A program made the position numbers and the translations under genes. From assembly GCA_031308135.1 (NCBI GenBank), contig JAHLJT010009436.1:117993272-118057271 (forward strand): a DNA stretch of 64,000 nt. Reading direction: 5' to 3'. This document shows positions 38,901 to 53,900 of the stretch, piece by piece; position 1 is the stretch's first letter, and every line of letters begins with the position of its first letter. The notes under the pieces are model-generated. The model did not search any database. It had not been told where the DNA came from and was given only the letters and a program-made list of their open reading frames with translations. This stretch comes from Acheta domesticus (taxonomy: Eukaryota > Arthropoda > Insecta > Orthoptera > Gryllidae).

Positions 38901-41900
38901 ATTGTGATAACGATTCGGTATTTGACGAGAGTGGTTGGATGAAAACAATTGCGCAACTTCTAACAGCTGATACGGAAGCAAAAAAAATTAGAAGTTCCAT
39001 AAAATCCCTGTGCATTGATGGTATTATAACACTGCACCATGGTGATTGTTACCAAAGATATTATACCCTTAAAACATATTAAGTATATCCTTAACATTTC
39101 AATAAATAACGTATAATTCTCAAGATATGTGAATTTAAATCCTACCCACGGAAATCCCAGACATGTCAAATATGTCTGGCATAGGGGATTTAAATAACCA
39201 GCAGAGTGCCTGCCAATGAAAGTGTTAAGAACAACTGCAAATGCTCCCTTCTTGTAACACTGTGCGTGGATTCTGATGTAAAGATTGATTGGTATGCATC
39301 AAATTGTGTACAATTTATTTATCCCTACGGTTAAGCTTAATTGGAGCCTTTATGAACTTAGATAATATATTTGACAGGTGTTCGTACAGTATTACGGAAT
39401 TCTTCTGTAATTTCGTAACCATCACTTTTGAAGCCTTTTATAAACTGGAAAGTAGTTTCTTATTTTTATTATTAACAATAGGAAAATTGAAATGTTTTCC
39501 TAACTTCTCTGTCTCAACTATTTGGTTTAGAATGACAGGATCAGTTAAGTTATAGAAATATCTATTTTTCTGTTTATTAACATTTTGAAATGGTCTAATA
39601 ATATTATCGAGAAAGTAATTTCTTGGACTTTCTAAATTTTAGAGAAAGTTTGTTAAAATGTGTGTTATTGAGACGAATTCTATCTGTACCATAGAAAACT
39701 TGTAACGTTTCATATTTGAGCAAAATTGATAAATTACACTCAGTCCTTTTAAGTTGTAGCTGCACAGATCTTATGGTCGAAAACTTTTCAGAAACACAAA
39801 GGTTTAGAAGATTATTTTGATAATGCTTAGTCAAGAATTCTTATTCTTTGTAACCCTAAAATCAATATTGTTTTTGCACAATGTGCAATAAAATCTGGAA
39901 TAATTTGACTTTTAACATTCCATTAAGAATATCAGGTGAGCTATACGTGTATAACACTGATCCAATATTTGATCCATTGAGCGACACATCGACGTAGACT
40001 TTCAGGGCCGATATATTATTCGTCTACATCCGTGTTTTCTCAGGTCTGAGCCTGGAGGTAAGGGGATATGTGGTGAGTATGTAGCATTCCCATTACCTTA
40101 GCTACCTTTTTTGGCCTGCCTGCGCTTTCTATAGAAGCAGCAACAGTTTGTATTAGAAAGCTACAACTTTATTTTGGCCCCAACCAGGAAACGAATCGGG
40201 GGCAGCTTCACAGAAAGCTAGCACGCTGCTTCTGGTTACTTTGTTAGTTTTACTGCCGCTTTAACATCGATAGTTGCCCTACACTAATGTCGACACGAAT
40301 GTAATATTATAATTAGAGACAGAATTTCCATGCAAATGAAAGTTTTCATTTAAGCTTCGTAGAAATTTCAAACTTTGCAAGTATGCGTTTCATGAAAAAT
40401 TCGTTTAAAAAATACATACTTTTTCCGGGCATGTTTGCTTGTTTTGGAACTTTTTTGGAGAAATTCATGCATAATGTATGTTTGGACGTTTTTTAAATTA
40501 ATATTGTATATTTAGACTTCTATCAACCATACTAAGGACTTTTTTTTTATTATTTCTGAGCATAATTTATGAATATTACAACTAACGCATACGAGTACTT
40601 TGTTTAAATAGTATATTGATCTTAGATCCTAATAGCACGCATTTGTCTTTGGTGCTTATTGTTATACTACACATTTTAACCTTCCATTATTCTGCTGCGG
40701 TTTGCGATGCGCGCACACGTGTGGTGAGCAACAAACGCGAAATGAATTATCAACGCCATACGATACGCCGCAAACGATACGAAAGGTACCCGAAGCCAAA
40801 ACTCAATATCATTTGATAACTGACAATGAGAGAGGAAAATAATCAACAGCAGGACTCTCAGACTGCTTGCGTGCAACAGCGGATTAACACAAGTTTCTTA
40901 ATTGTGAAGTCAAGTATAAAATGGCGTTTTTACGGCTTTTTGTACAACACTTCTCAAACAAAGGATTGAAAACAACGATTGTCTGGAGGTCGGATGGAAG
41001 TGAAATGTATTGCAATTTTTGTAATAAAGAAGTAAGTAGGCTACACTGTAAAAATTGATCAATAAAAATATATCTATTGATGGTGTTTTCCTAGTCGAAA
41101 TGTTCAAAGCTCAAGTCTAATGTTGCTACAGCTAATTTGAAATACTGAAACTCAGAAAAGGATAAAATAATGTCAATGAAACAGATATGAAATGAAAAAC
41201 AAAACTTTAATTTTCATTTAAAAGAAAATCTTTTCGGGATACTATTAATAATTTTTGAGCAGTTTTGAATTTTTTCTGAGTTTCAAAAAATTGTTTTGTA
41301 GAAATAGTTTGGCCCATTGTTTTAAATAATTATTGTAAGTGTCAGAATACATATTCTTTCTTATTAGGAGGGTATATTAAATAATTTAAATAATTAACTA
41401 CTTTAGGAGTATCTTACCCCCAGTGTAGGCATTTTTCCATTCTAATAACAATGTATACCAAGTATAGTTGAAATAGCATTGTTCCTGCGTTGAGTTAAGA
41501 GGAACACGAACACATATATATATATATATATATAATCACCTATCTTTTTTTTTCGATATTAATATTTTTGAAAAAGGGTACATTTATGAGGTAACGTTTA
41601 CATGATTAAACGATAGTATTACATATAATACGTTTATATTTATTATAGGTTGATTATAAGCTCACAAATATGTTTGAACAAATTTTTCTTTCCCCTATTA
41701 GTAGTATACAGAAAGTTATGTAATACGAAACTCGTAATCGCGAAAAAACGATGGATTTTGGGCAGAAAAAATTCATTGCCGGGCCCTAATAATTAAAAAG
41801 TAGATAAATCCAATTGCTGAAATTAAGAAAAAAATTCCCCTAACACATGGTACAGTCAGGATCACTGTTTTGTGGGTCCTCAATACCGACAAACCAATTG

Positions 41901-44900
41901 AAAGTAAAAAGTATGTTCGTCCGTTTGTCTGTCAACAACGCTAGGGACTAAAACATTCAGCCGATTTTCTCCAAAATTGATATTTTCCGATCGATCTGGC
42001 TGATGTCTCGGTCCCTTGAATTTGAAACCGATATTTTAATTTTTGGGGGTACTTTACGTAGATCCCCTGGGACATTTTCAAAAAAATGGCGCCTACTAAT
42101 TTTAATTAAATTTTGTTGGATAGTCTGAAGGACGTTTAAGAGAATGGCGCACGTCTCATGTTGGCTGAACACTAATATTTCGAAAATTGAAAAAATTCAA
42201 ACTTTTCGGCGTCTTCCTACAACTAAATTATGAAGATACATTTTTTTCTCAATGAAATGTGTTCATCAAAAGTAGATCTTCAAATAAGGTCATGCTCGAT
42301 TTTTCAAAAACATGCATATTTTTAGCGAAAATTTGTGTCAAACATTGACATTTATTTTATTTAAACAATTTTTGCTTAAAAAAAGCACAAAACTTTTTTT
42401 ATTAATTGGGAACTTAGATAGCATAAAGGAAGCTTCAGAGAATGGTGAAGGTCTCATTTTCGTTAAAATGCCTAGTTTTGCAAAAATTAAAAAAAGTTCG
42501 GCGCCTTCCTACAACTATAATTGTGAAGATACAATTTTTTTCTTAATGAAATGTGTTCTTCGCAAACATCTTCAAATAAGGTCATGCTGAATTTTTTTCG
42601 AGAATAAGAGTATTTGTGGAGTAATAGGGCGTCAAAATTAATCCCTTGCTCTTAAAAGTCTTCGCTTCCTGATCGTAATTTCAGAGGTGTTTTGAATAAG
42701 GTGAAAGCAACGTATGTTAGAATGTGTATATTATTTCATATTTCTTTGTCGGTTTCTTACATTACTTTCTTTTGTTAAAAAAATACTCAATTTAAAACAA
42801 ATACCTTATATGCCGTTAATATTTACATTAACAGAGATGTGTAAACATTATTGCTTTTGTAAGTAGAAATGCTTCAGATGATTTCCAATGAAGTTTCTCG
42901 AAAAATCACGGTGCAAGTAAACGAGGCACTAGATAAGGCTGTAACATCGCCTACTTTCTTACGCTCTTTGGCATCAGTGCTTACTGAGCTTGTCGCAAAG
43001 CAACTCGAAGAATCGATGAACTTCAATTCTGATCTTGTGGCAGGGTTAGAAAATAAATTGGCGGAATGTGACCGTGAGATTTCAAACCTGAAATCTCAGT
43101 TAGAGGAAAAGACTGACCAGCTCGAGATGTACTCACGCCGAAACTGCTTGCGGATATTCGGCGTCGAAAAAACCGAAAATAAGACATCGACAGGCTGGTC
43201 ATCGAGAAAGTTGCAAACAAGATAAGTGTAAACTTAAGCCTACAAGACATAGATAGGAGCCACCGAGAAGGTCGGCAAGTAACTGGTAAAAACAGACCCA
43301 TAATTGTTAAATTTGTAAGTTACAGAAAACGCAACGAAATGTTCCGCTTGAAACGGCTGCTGAAGCAAACGGGGATGACGATTCGTGAGGACCTCACGAA
43401 ATCGCGCCTGGTTTTACTGCAAGCTGCCATCGACCGCTTTAGCCTCCGCAACGTATGGACAGAAGACGGCACCATCGTTATCAAACACGGTAACGGTCGT
43501 TCCCGGGTGCAAACCAGGGCTCAGCTGGAGGCAATTTCATGCCTAGCGTAGGAGCGCCCCCACCTTTCCACCCCTCACTCTACTCCTCTCTGCCACGGCC
43601 ATTTTCGGATTTTTTTCCGGAAATTCTCCTTCCTTTGTTCTTTTCCCAACTTTCCTTCTGCAAACCCTCTGTAAATGCTACCTACCTCCTCCCCCTCACA
43701 TCCTGTAAACCTTTTACCTGTGGATGCCCGGAACTTTTCCCCGACCGTCCATGAGTCTGGCTCTACAAATAAACCTAATCGTCGCTCCTCCTGCCTGCAT
43801 GTCGCACATTTAAATGCCCAGTCTCTTCCCTGTCATTTCAACGAAGTAACAGAAATAATATCTAAACACCGTTTTCATGCGCTTCTCATAAGCGAAACTT
43901 GGTTGAAGGGTTTTCTCAATTCCGCGCTAGTAGCAATTTCAGGGTACCGTCTGATAAGAGCTGATCGGAAGGCCAGAGTCGCCGCACATGGTGGAGGTGT
44001 CGGTATATACCTTCGCGACGATCTTAGGCACAAACTTGTACTATCTTCAACAAATACGGACTGCCTACGTAGTGAATATCTTTTTATCGAAGTTGAAGTT
44101 TTAGGAAAAAAATGTCTCTTGGCTGTCATATATTTACCTCCTAAGACTGACAGCATAGATATGTTAGATGAAACCTTTGCATCTGCGATCAGTCCTTATG
44201 AGCATGTCATTGTAATGGGTGACTTCATAATTTATTAAAAGCCTCCCCCTCTGCAGAGCAGTTTAAGCGTTTTTTTCACAGCATGTGGCTCGAAATATTA
44301 CCTCTAGCACCAACACACCATTCAAAGAGCACGGAAACTTGGATCGATCATATTATAGTGTCTAATATAAACAAGGTTCGAAATCACGGTCAATTTCCGG
44401 TTCCTGGGATTTCAAAACACGATCTAATTTATCTTGTTTACAACCTGAAGTGCCCTAAATACTCCCCTCACATAATCGAATACCGCGATTTTTCAAAATT
44501 CGATAAACAAGCATTTAATATAGATGGATTGACACTTCCTTGGTACCTTGTGCACGAAGAAGAATCACTGGACGCTAAAGTTGCGATTTTCACTAACTTT
44601 GTTACACAGCTCTATGATCGGCACGCGCCTTTAAAAATATCGCGCGTAACTCGTCCACCTGCACCATGGTTAACCGATGAAATTCGAAATTTAATGAAAG
44701 ATAGAGATGCAGTGCATGCTATTTTCCGGAAAACTAAATGCGAACTACTTAAAAAACAATACAAAATGCTCAGAAATTTAGTCACGCAGAAATGTCGCAA
44801 CGCTAAATTCAATACTACCACACCACTTTCGGCAGAACCCGCGACTCGAGAACGATTTGGAAGTCTGAAATATCTAGGAATAGGCAAATCTCATCCCCAA

Positions 44901-47900
44901 ATTGACACGTACATCTCCTTAGAATCACTAAATCATAGTTTTATAAATAACGTTCCTTCATTTGACAGTAACTTGAAAAAGCAATCTCTCGCGTTTCTCC
45001 AAAACTCAGAAACAAAATCCAAAGACGAATTTTTCTTTTCGTCCGTTGAACATGAGGATGTAATCAAGATCGTTCAAAGTCTCAAATCAAATGTTTCAGG
45101 TTCCGATGGTATCAATGCCAAACTGCTAAAAAATAGCCTAGATGTGATTTACCCAATCATCACCGAAATAATAAATTTCTCACTAATGAGCGGACAATAC
45201 CCTTTATCTTGGAAGACTGCGCTCGTGCATCCTATTCCCAAAACAGCATCTAACAAAAACACTATTGAATACCGCCCAATAAACATACTCCCAACTATCT
45301 GTAAAGTACTAGAAAAAGTCGTCCGGAAGCAAACTGAACAGTATCTCCAAAAAAAATCACTTTTAAATGATCAGCAATTAGATTTCCGTTCCGCCAGGAA
45401 TACTGGAACCGCGCTACTGAACGTTATTGAAGAAAAGCAATAGATGACAGTAATATAACTATTTTGATTCTTTTGGATTTCAGCAAAGCGTTCGATTCCG
45501 TAGATCATGACTTCTTGCTCGCAAAACTAAAAATCATGGGATTTGCACAGCAGACACGTACATGGTTTCTCAATTACTTAACTTCAAGTACCCAAAGAGT
45601 GGTATCCGGTAGCCGCAGCTCAAGTGACTCGGTTACTTAACCGCGGAGTTGCTCAAGGTACTGTGTTAGGGCCACTGGCCTTCTTAATCTATGTAAATGA
45701 CGTAGGTAATGCGCTTAAATATTGTAGTCATCAAATGTATGCGGATGATATTCAGATATACCTAAGCGGTCACCCATCTCACCTCTTCTGACTCGCACAA
45801 AAAATTAATGAAGATTTGATAACACTGAACACCTGGGCAGCGTCCCTAGGCTTACAGTTAAACCCAAATAAGTCACAGTGCATGATTATCAGTTCGAAAA
45901 GCACTATGAATAAAATCTCATCGGCTACTCTGCCTAAAATTTATATTAATGACACCGTTCTACCTTGGTGTTCAGAAGTCAAAAACCTAGGTGTGCTTAT
46001 CGACAACACCCTCAACTGGAACTCGCATATAGATTCAACCTGCCGTAAAGTTTTTGCCTCAATGCATTCCCTGAAACGCCTACGAACACTTTTACCAATT
46101 AGCAAACGTGATACTCTCATCAAATCTCTTATTATGCCACATTTCGACTATTACGACTTTCTTCTGACCAACATGACATTTTTTTATTTTTATTTATTTG
46201 TCAAAAAACTGTATATGACATTTAAATTACAACGTAAACTTCAAATAACCCAGAACGCATGCGTACAGTTTATTTTTGATTTAAGGAAATACGACCATGT
46301 ATCAGATTTTTTCGACAAACTTCAAATGCTTACTCTAGACAAAAGGCGGTTATTTCATTCTCTACTTCTTCTTTATAAAATTTTAAACGGTACACATGTA
46401 ACACGCCTTATAAGTAACTTCAATCCTCTGAAATTAAATCCAGCTCGTGATTCAGCACTGCTTTGTGTACCACGTCACAACACTACTTCGTTCAGTAGAT
46501 CATTCACCATTACAGCTATCCCAGCCTGGAATAAACTACCAGCGAGTCTAAAACATTCAAATACTTTCCGTAAATTCAAAAATGAATTAACCACATGGGT
46601 AAGGAATAATGACATGCAGAATGGCTGTTAACATCTCCTTCAATCTCCAGACTTTTCCCACTTCCAAGCACCCGGTCACAGCACCCTCTAAATGCTGTAC
46701 TTTCCGCACTCTCTAAATTCAAAATTCCATCCCATACCTCATGACTCTCTTCACTTTCCATTCTGTATCACACCCTGTAAATTATTTAATACAATCATAT
46801 AATTTTCAGTGTATCTTAATGGAATTGTTTAAATAAAATATACATAAAGTGACTAGCGACATTCCAGATAAAAGTACTTATACTCGTAGTTATTTTTGTA
46901 TTATCATCATAATCTTTACTGCAATATATTGGTACAAATACAATTTGATGTTAGGATTCTATTATACTTTTATATTGTTCCTTAATACTGTCAATATTGT
47001 ATTTTAAATTATTGTTACTATTAGCCTATAATGTATTGTACTCCTCTGGTGTTAAAAATAATTTTATACTTATGTAAAGTGCTCATGTAAACCGAATGTA
47101 CCTTGATGTAACGTCTCTGGAATAACTTCACGTCTTCCGCCCACTTTTTCTTCCTCCTTTTCTTCGCTTCTTCTCCCTTCCCTTTCTCTCACAAATTTCC
47201 CCATTTTTTCTTTATGACTCGCCCCCCTCCGAACATCTTTCTCTTCTCTTTCTCTACTGTGTATATATTCTGCTCTATTAATGTTCGGCCCTAAGCCGCC
47301 ATCCTGATTGAGATTTTTCTGGGTTTACTCAATCGCTTAAGGCGCACGCCGGGATGGTCCCTTGTCTTGCACTCCCAGTCATAAATGTACAGTTGTCCCC
47401 CCTTTTAGTCTCTCTCCTTTCTTCTTTCTCTTTCAGCCTTTCTTCTTCATTTCATCTGTGTTTCCCCTCTCTTTCACTTCTCTCTTTGTTTTTAAAATGT
47501 TCGGCCTTTAGCCGCCATCCTGATTGAGGTTTTCTGGGTTTACTCAATCGCTTAAGGCGTATGCCGGGGTGGTCCCTAGTTTTGCTCTCCCAGATGTAAA
47601 TGTACAGCTGGCCATCCCCCTCTTAAAATATTACTTCTCTGTATTAATGAGTGGTTAGGCGGAAGAGCAGGCCCTATGGCCTGAGCCTCGCCATTAATAA
47701 AGGCATTTTCATTATTATTATTAATAATAGGGAGGATCTAGGGACTAACGGTGCCTCTACAATACTTTGCGCAAAATGTGAGCTGTGCCAAATAAAGCAA
47801 TTTCTTGCACTTCCCAGTCTTTTGAATGACCTGGAAGTTTAGCCAAGTTCTTACACAAATTTTGCGGAACAAATCCCAGAGCTCCGATAACTATCAGTAC

Positions 47901-50900
47901 GACCTGTGCTTTTACGCCCCACATTCGGCTGATCTCAATTTCCAAACTCTTGTATATAAGACGTTTCTCTGCCTCCTTGGTTACGACATTTTGATCGCAA
48001 GGCACAGCAACATCCACAAGTAGACACGATTTTTTCTCTAAATCCCGGATAACAATATCGGGTTTGTTTGCGGCTATCGTGCGATCCGTTTGAATTTGTT
48101 GGTCGTACAATATCGTACACAATCCAACAGACGTCACCGGTTTTGGTGAGTGTTCGTACCACTTGGGGCATGTGTTTGGAACTTCGAGGGCGGTACAGAT
48201 CTTCCAGTGGAGGTAACTACACAGCCTGTCGTGTCTTTTTAAGTATTCGGTCTTTGCTAGAATTGGACAAGCTGAGACAATATGATCAATGGTTTCTACT
48301 TGCTCCTGGCAAATTCGGCATTTATCATCTTGGGAAATTTTGAGAACCGCTTTTTCATAATGTCGTGTTCTCAACGCCTGATCTTGAGCAGCTACTAGAA
48401 CTGCTTCCGATTCTGGCTTCATTCTTCCCCTTTTAAGCCACATAAATGATTGATCTTTATTGATCTGCACCTTGTCCATTCTTTTTAGATATTGTCCATG
48501 GAGGGGCTTGTCCCTCCAAGACTTCTTTAACATTTTTTGTGTCTCACATTTCATGTTTAGTAGTACCAGAAGTTCAGTTATGTCTGTGTTATTTGACGTG
48601 TCTTGCATAGTTTCCTTTGCAATGCTTTTTGCTACACTAACAATGCCTCTGTTTCCCATTTTTCGGTCAGATTTCATGGCCTGCCTCATTAGAGGGTCAT
48701 CTTGATGACTGACTACATATTTTCCCATTCCAACTATTGCATTGTGCCAGGAGGCTTCAATTTGTCTGAGGCCTCTTCCTCCTTCCTTACGTGACACAAA
48801 GTCTGCACAACATCAGCTCGAGGGTGGGCGACATGATGCATTGTTAGCAGTTTTCTGGTTTTTCGATCCATGATGCGGATTTCTTGCTCAGTCCAGTTCA
48901 CTAGTCCGGAACTGTACTCAACTACAGGCACCGCCAGACTACCAATTGCAGATATTTTATTCCTGGAGTTCAGAGCAGACTGCAGGACAAGTCTCACTGT
49001 TCTGTAATACTCCTTGCGAATTCTCTCTCTCATTGTGTTGTTCGAGATGGTCTCACATTCTTCAATGCCCAGATATTTGTAAGTTTTACCTGGCTCAAGA
49101 TCTTGTATCACAGCGTGCATATCAACTTCAATGCTCTCTGACGTTGTCAGTTTGCCTCTTCTTAAATTGATTTTTGCACATCTGTCAAGACCAAACTTCA
49201 TGCAGATGTCATTGCTAAAGTCATTCACGACAGACAGCATTTGGGAGAGAATCGCTTCATTCTCAGCAAACACTTTCAGATCATCCATGTAAAATAAATG
49301 TGATACTGGCCTTTCATCACCATGGAGCTTGTAACCAAAGTCAGCTTGCGACAACTGTCTAGATAGTGGGATCAAACTAATGCAAAACAGCAGAGGGGAT
49401 AGTGAATCTCCTTGAAAAATACCCCTGTTGATCTGAATACTTCTGGTTTCTACTGCTTCCTTTCTGCTCTGTTATTAGTAACCTGGTACTCCACAACTTC
49501 ATGCTAGCCTTGCAAAATTCAATAAGTCTAGGATGAAATCGATAGATCTCCAAGGTCTTCAAAATCCAATCGTGTGGTACACTATCAAAGGCTTTTTGGT
49601 AGTCAATCCAAGCCATGCTCAAATTACGTTTTCGTTTCTTTACATCATTCAAGATGACTTTATTCAGTAGCAAGATTTCCTTACAGCCATAAGAACCTTT
49701 ACGACATCCTTTTTGTTCAACTGGCATTAGATGATTCTTCTCTAGATGTCTGTACATTTTGTCAGCTATGGCTGAAGTTATAACATTGTACAGTACTGGC
49801 AGACAAGTGATCGGCCTGTAGTTCTTCGCCAAAGAGCTATCTTCCTCTTTGGGTAGCAGATACGTGATGCCGCGTGTGAGCCATTCCGGGAGTTCCTTTG
49901 GATGTTCTAAAATTTTATTAATAGCCTTTGCCAGATGCGGATGTAATGCTGTTAGTCTCTTAATCCAATAAATCTGGATCTTATCAATCCCGGGGGATTT
50001 CCAGTTTCCCTTGTTCTTAATTGCTTGGAAAAGGTCCTCTTCCAAGAATTCGTGAACATCTTCCACTGTTTCGACAAGTTCATTTGCAGCATCAACTTCA
50101 GAATGAAGCCAAGATGCATCTTTGTTGTAGGATCTGCTCTCTTCCCAGATTGCTGCCCAAAATGCCTCGACATCATCTTTTGAAGGAGTGACAGCATTGC
50201 CATTCGGTTTGTGAGTCAGATTGCGATAGAATTTCTTCGCGTCTGTTTCAAACAACCGATTCTGCACACGGAAATCTATTCTGCGTTTGTAACGTCTAAT
50301 TCGTTGAGCCCATGCTTGAATTTTCTCTTTTAGCCTCTCAACTACCATTAGCCTGCTGGTGTCATTTTCAATTTGGTATTTTTGTTCAACATAAAATATT
50401 TTTCGTTGAACTTTAGAGGTGTGCCTTGATTCAGAAGATGCCTCAGCTAAGAGTGATATTTCTCGCCGAGTGTCGACTATCCATTTCATAATTCTGTTCA
50501 TCCATGGGGGTACAGAGTTGTTTACTCTGTTTTGCTGTCGGCCGTCGGTGTTCTTGGCTGGCCCCAAAATTATCTGAGATACTAGATATCCAGTTGCATA
50601 TATGATGTGATTGATTTCAGTAATATCTAGATCTCTGCCTGGGGTCTCTACCACCTCATTTAAGACAGAATTCACTGTTTCTATCACTCTTTTAGCTTTG
50701 GCATTTTCGTATATTCTCCTCAACGGTTCGCGAGATTCAAACGGAAGTTGACTAACTCATTCTATCTCGCGCGAAGGAGATTTCGCATCATGTCCTTATC
50801 GTGTGATTCATTGCCAGATGAATGTTCACCACTGACGTGTGTTTCACTGGAAAGAGATGAACCTTCCATGGGATTATCATTTTCAAGTTGTTGTTGTTGT

Positions 50901-53900
50901 TATTATTATTATTATTCTCTCTTGTGCCCATGCCTCTCTCCACGGAAACCGTCGCGAGACATTACTTCGTGGCAGAGAGACAGGCGGTTAGCTGGGCTGC
51001 AACCGCACTTAGCTATGGAGCCTTTCTTCCTTCCGTTTCATAACGAAAGTGAGGAACTCTTGAATTACGCTCCATTGTTCACTTGATTGGAGCATGAGTT
51101 CCACCAAGTTCGATGGGGAGACATCCGCACCCAAGGCTTCGTTTAGGTGTCTTCTCTGGGTATCCCACGCCATGCAATTAAATATAGTGTGCATGGCATC
51201 GTCTTCGTAACTGCAAAATTCACATTTGCGATCTGTCGCTCTTTTAAATCTATACAGATACGATTTAAAACTGCCGTGTCCTGTGAGCACTTGGGAAAGG
51301 TAATAATTAACTTCCCCGTGGCTTCTGCTGATCCACGGTTCGATACGTGGTATCATCATGTAGTCCACCTTCCTTTGGTGTCGTTGTCCCACCTCACTTG
51401 CCAGTCTGCCAGGAGGGAAGTCCGTGCTCTCTTCTTTCTGTCCTCTTTCGTCCTGCGCGGAGGTCCGTCACGAACGGGGTCTGGTAGCTTACGTTCTTCG
51501 TACATCTCCTTCTGCTCTCTCGCCAGCAGGTCTACAGGAGGTACACTGGCCAGTACCCCTACTGCGCTGTCAGAGACAGTGCGGTAGGCAGACGCTATTC
51601 TCTGCACCAGCCTCCTTTGTACTTGCGTGTACTCCATCTTCACACGCTTTGCCAAGTTTATCGGCCCACACTGGGGCCGCGTACAACAGTTGGGAATGAA
51701 CTGCACAAGCAATCATTCTCTGTTTCGCCTCTTTTGGGCCCCCCCACATTTGGCATCTATCTGGAGAGATCGGCGCATGTCTTCGCTGCCTTGTCAGCAG
51801 TCTTGTTAATATGCGGAACGAAGCTCAGTCGCTGGTCGATCTCGACTCCCAAATAAGTTATGTGGCGTCTCCAGTTGATGTTCACATCCCCCAATCGAAT
51901 GTTTGGGGAACGGAATGCTCTCCGGTCAGTGATCAACACGGCTTCAGTTTTCTCCACAGCCATGTGTAGAAGTCTCTTGTCAAGCCACCTTTTAACCCTA
52001 CAAAGGGTTTCGTTCACTTTCATCTCCAGCAAGTCTGTGTCATTGCTATGACAGATGATGAGTGTATCATCTGCGTAGCCTATAAGCTGGGTGTCTGATG
52101 GAGTGTCAATTTGTAAGAGACTATCATACATGACGTTCCATAAGAGTGGACCCAGTCTAGACCCTTGGGGTACGCCGCAAGTCATCTCGTCTTCGATTAC
52201 GAAGGAGTCCGAGTATACTATACTTCTCTCATGAAGGTAGTTTTCAATCATCCTAAGGAGGTATTCTGGGACCTTTTTGTCTACCAGTGCTTCACTGATG
52301 TCTCTCCATCTGGCAGAGTTGAAAGCATTTCTGATGTCTATGGCTACTAGCGCACAGAATCCTTTCTTCTTCCCATCACTGCGCTTGGCTGTCTCTGCAA
52401 TACTGGTCACCTTCAGGATGGCATCCGTTGTCGAAAGACCCTTCCGGAAACCGTATTGCCTGGGAGATAAGTTTGCCCCTAGATGTTCCTCGAGTCTTGA
52501 TAGAATTAGACCCTCCAGTAGCTTGCCCATGGTATCCAAAAGGCAAAGCGGTCTGAAAGAGGAAGTCTGATTCTCGGGTTTATTGCCCTTTCGGAGAAGA
52601 ACGAGCTTCTGTCTCTTCCACCGCATGGGGAATGTTGCATTCTTAAGGCAGCAATTGAACACCGATAACAGGCATTCCGGGTATTGCTCTGTCACGATCT
52701 TCAACATCTCGTTCGGGATCCTGTCGAAACCCGGCGCTTTCCCGCATTTCAGGGTCGCCACTGCTTTCCGCAGTTCTTCTAGAGTGAACAGGTCTTTTCC
52801 GTCAAAGGAAAAGCCGCTCGGTCTTTGTCTTTCCCAGCGATCCCTAGTAGGAAAGAGGTCGTCTATTACTTTCTTCACCCAGCGTGGGTCGTCTAATCCA
52901 GGCGTCTTACAGTCCGCTCTTAATTTCTTCGTCACTATTTTGTAGGCCATGCCGCAAGGGTCGTTTTCGACGTCATCTATAAGCTGTCTCCAACATCTGG
53001 ATTTGCTTCTTTTAATCTCTCTCTTGAGCAGTTTTCGAGACTTCTTATACTGGTCTCTAAGGGAGAGATTTGTCCTGGCTCTCGTCGCTAATCGTCTCGC
53101 CTTGACGCAATTCTTGCGGAGCTCTGTAATTTCTGGCGTCCACCAGTACACCTGAAGCTTGCTCCTAGGGCCTCTGCGTCTGGGCATCGAGGCATTGCAC
53201 GCGGCTACCGCTATGTCTGTAGGTTCCCTGACTATTTCCTAAGGGATTCCGCGTTTCTCCAGCCAATATTCTTTATAAGCCTAGATTCCTCCAAGGATTC
53301 TTTGGCTTTATCTGCATTGTCTGCATTTAACCTGTTAACGTTCCAGGCAGCACCGTCTTTGTTACCTCTAGCCACATCAGGGTTATACCCCTGATTTGTA
53401 GCGACAGAAAATTATTATTATTATTATTATTATATAGATTCTGCGTAATTTTTTAAATTAAATGTTCTGAAAAATCAGTTATTTAAACAAAATCAAGTAA
53501 ACTTTCTAAACAATGTGTAGTTTAGTGTAATTTTGCACATTTTCGAATTTTCCGAGCTCCTTTTGCTAGTCTCAGATGATTGTGAATTCGACAACGCCGC
53601 ACGTCGCATCGAGGATATTCTTTCTCATTCTTAGGAGATTGCGAGAATTCCTTCTCGTTACTGAGAAAAGTTACAGCTGTATGAAACGCATTTTAACTGT
53701 GGAATTTGTGTTGACATGTTAGCTTCATAAGAATTAGTTTTTGCACGCAATATTCTACGATTTGTAACGCGTTTTACAGGTAATGTCTGAGATGCGTGAA
53801 TATGGACAGAAATTGCAGTGTAATATTACGTTACCGTTACTAAGGGCGAGAAAGTAGGTGCTGTTATGGTATCACTAGTTTCTATTATTTCGTTTCTTTT

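Noticed and set aside
38630..39082. Plus-strand 150-codon frame with an acidic segment ([15 protein letters not shown])
   Set aside because: Begins antisense inside the Tc1 relic and crosses its terminus, so it cannot be one gene. The acidic part resembles a piggyBac N-terminus only vaguely.
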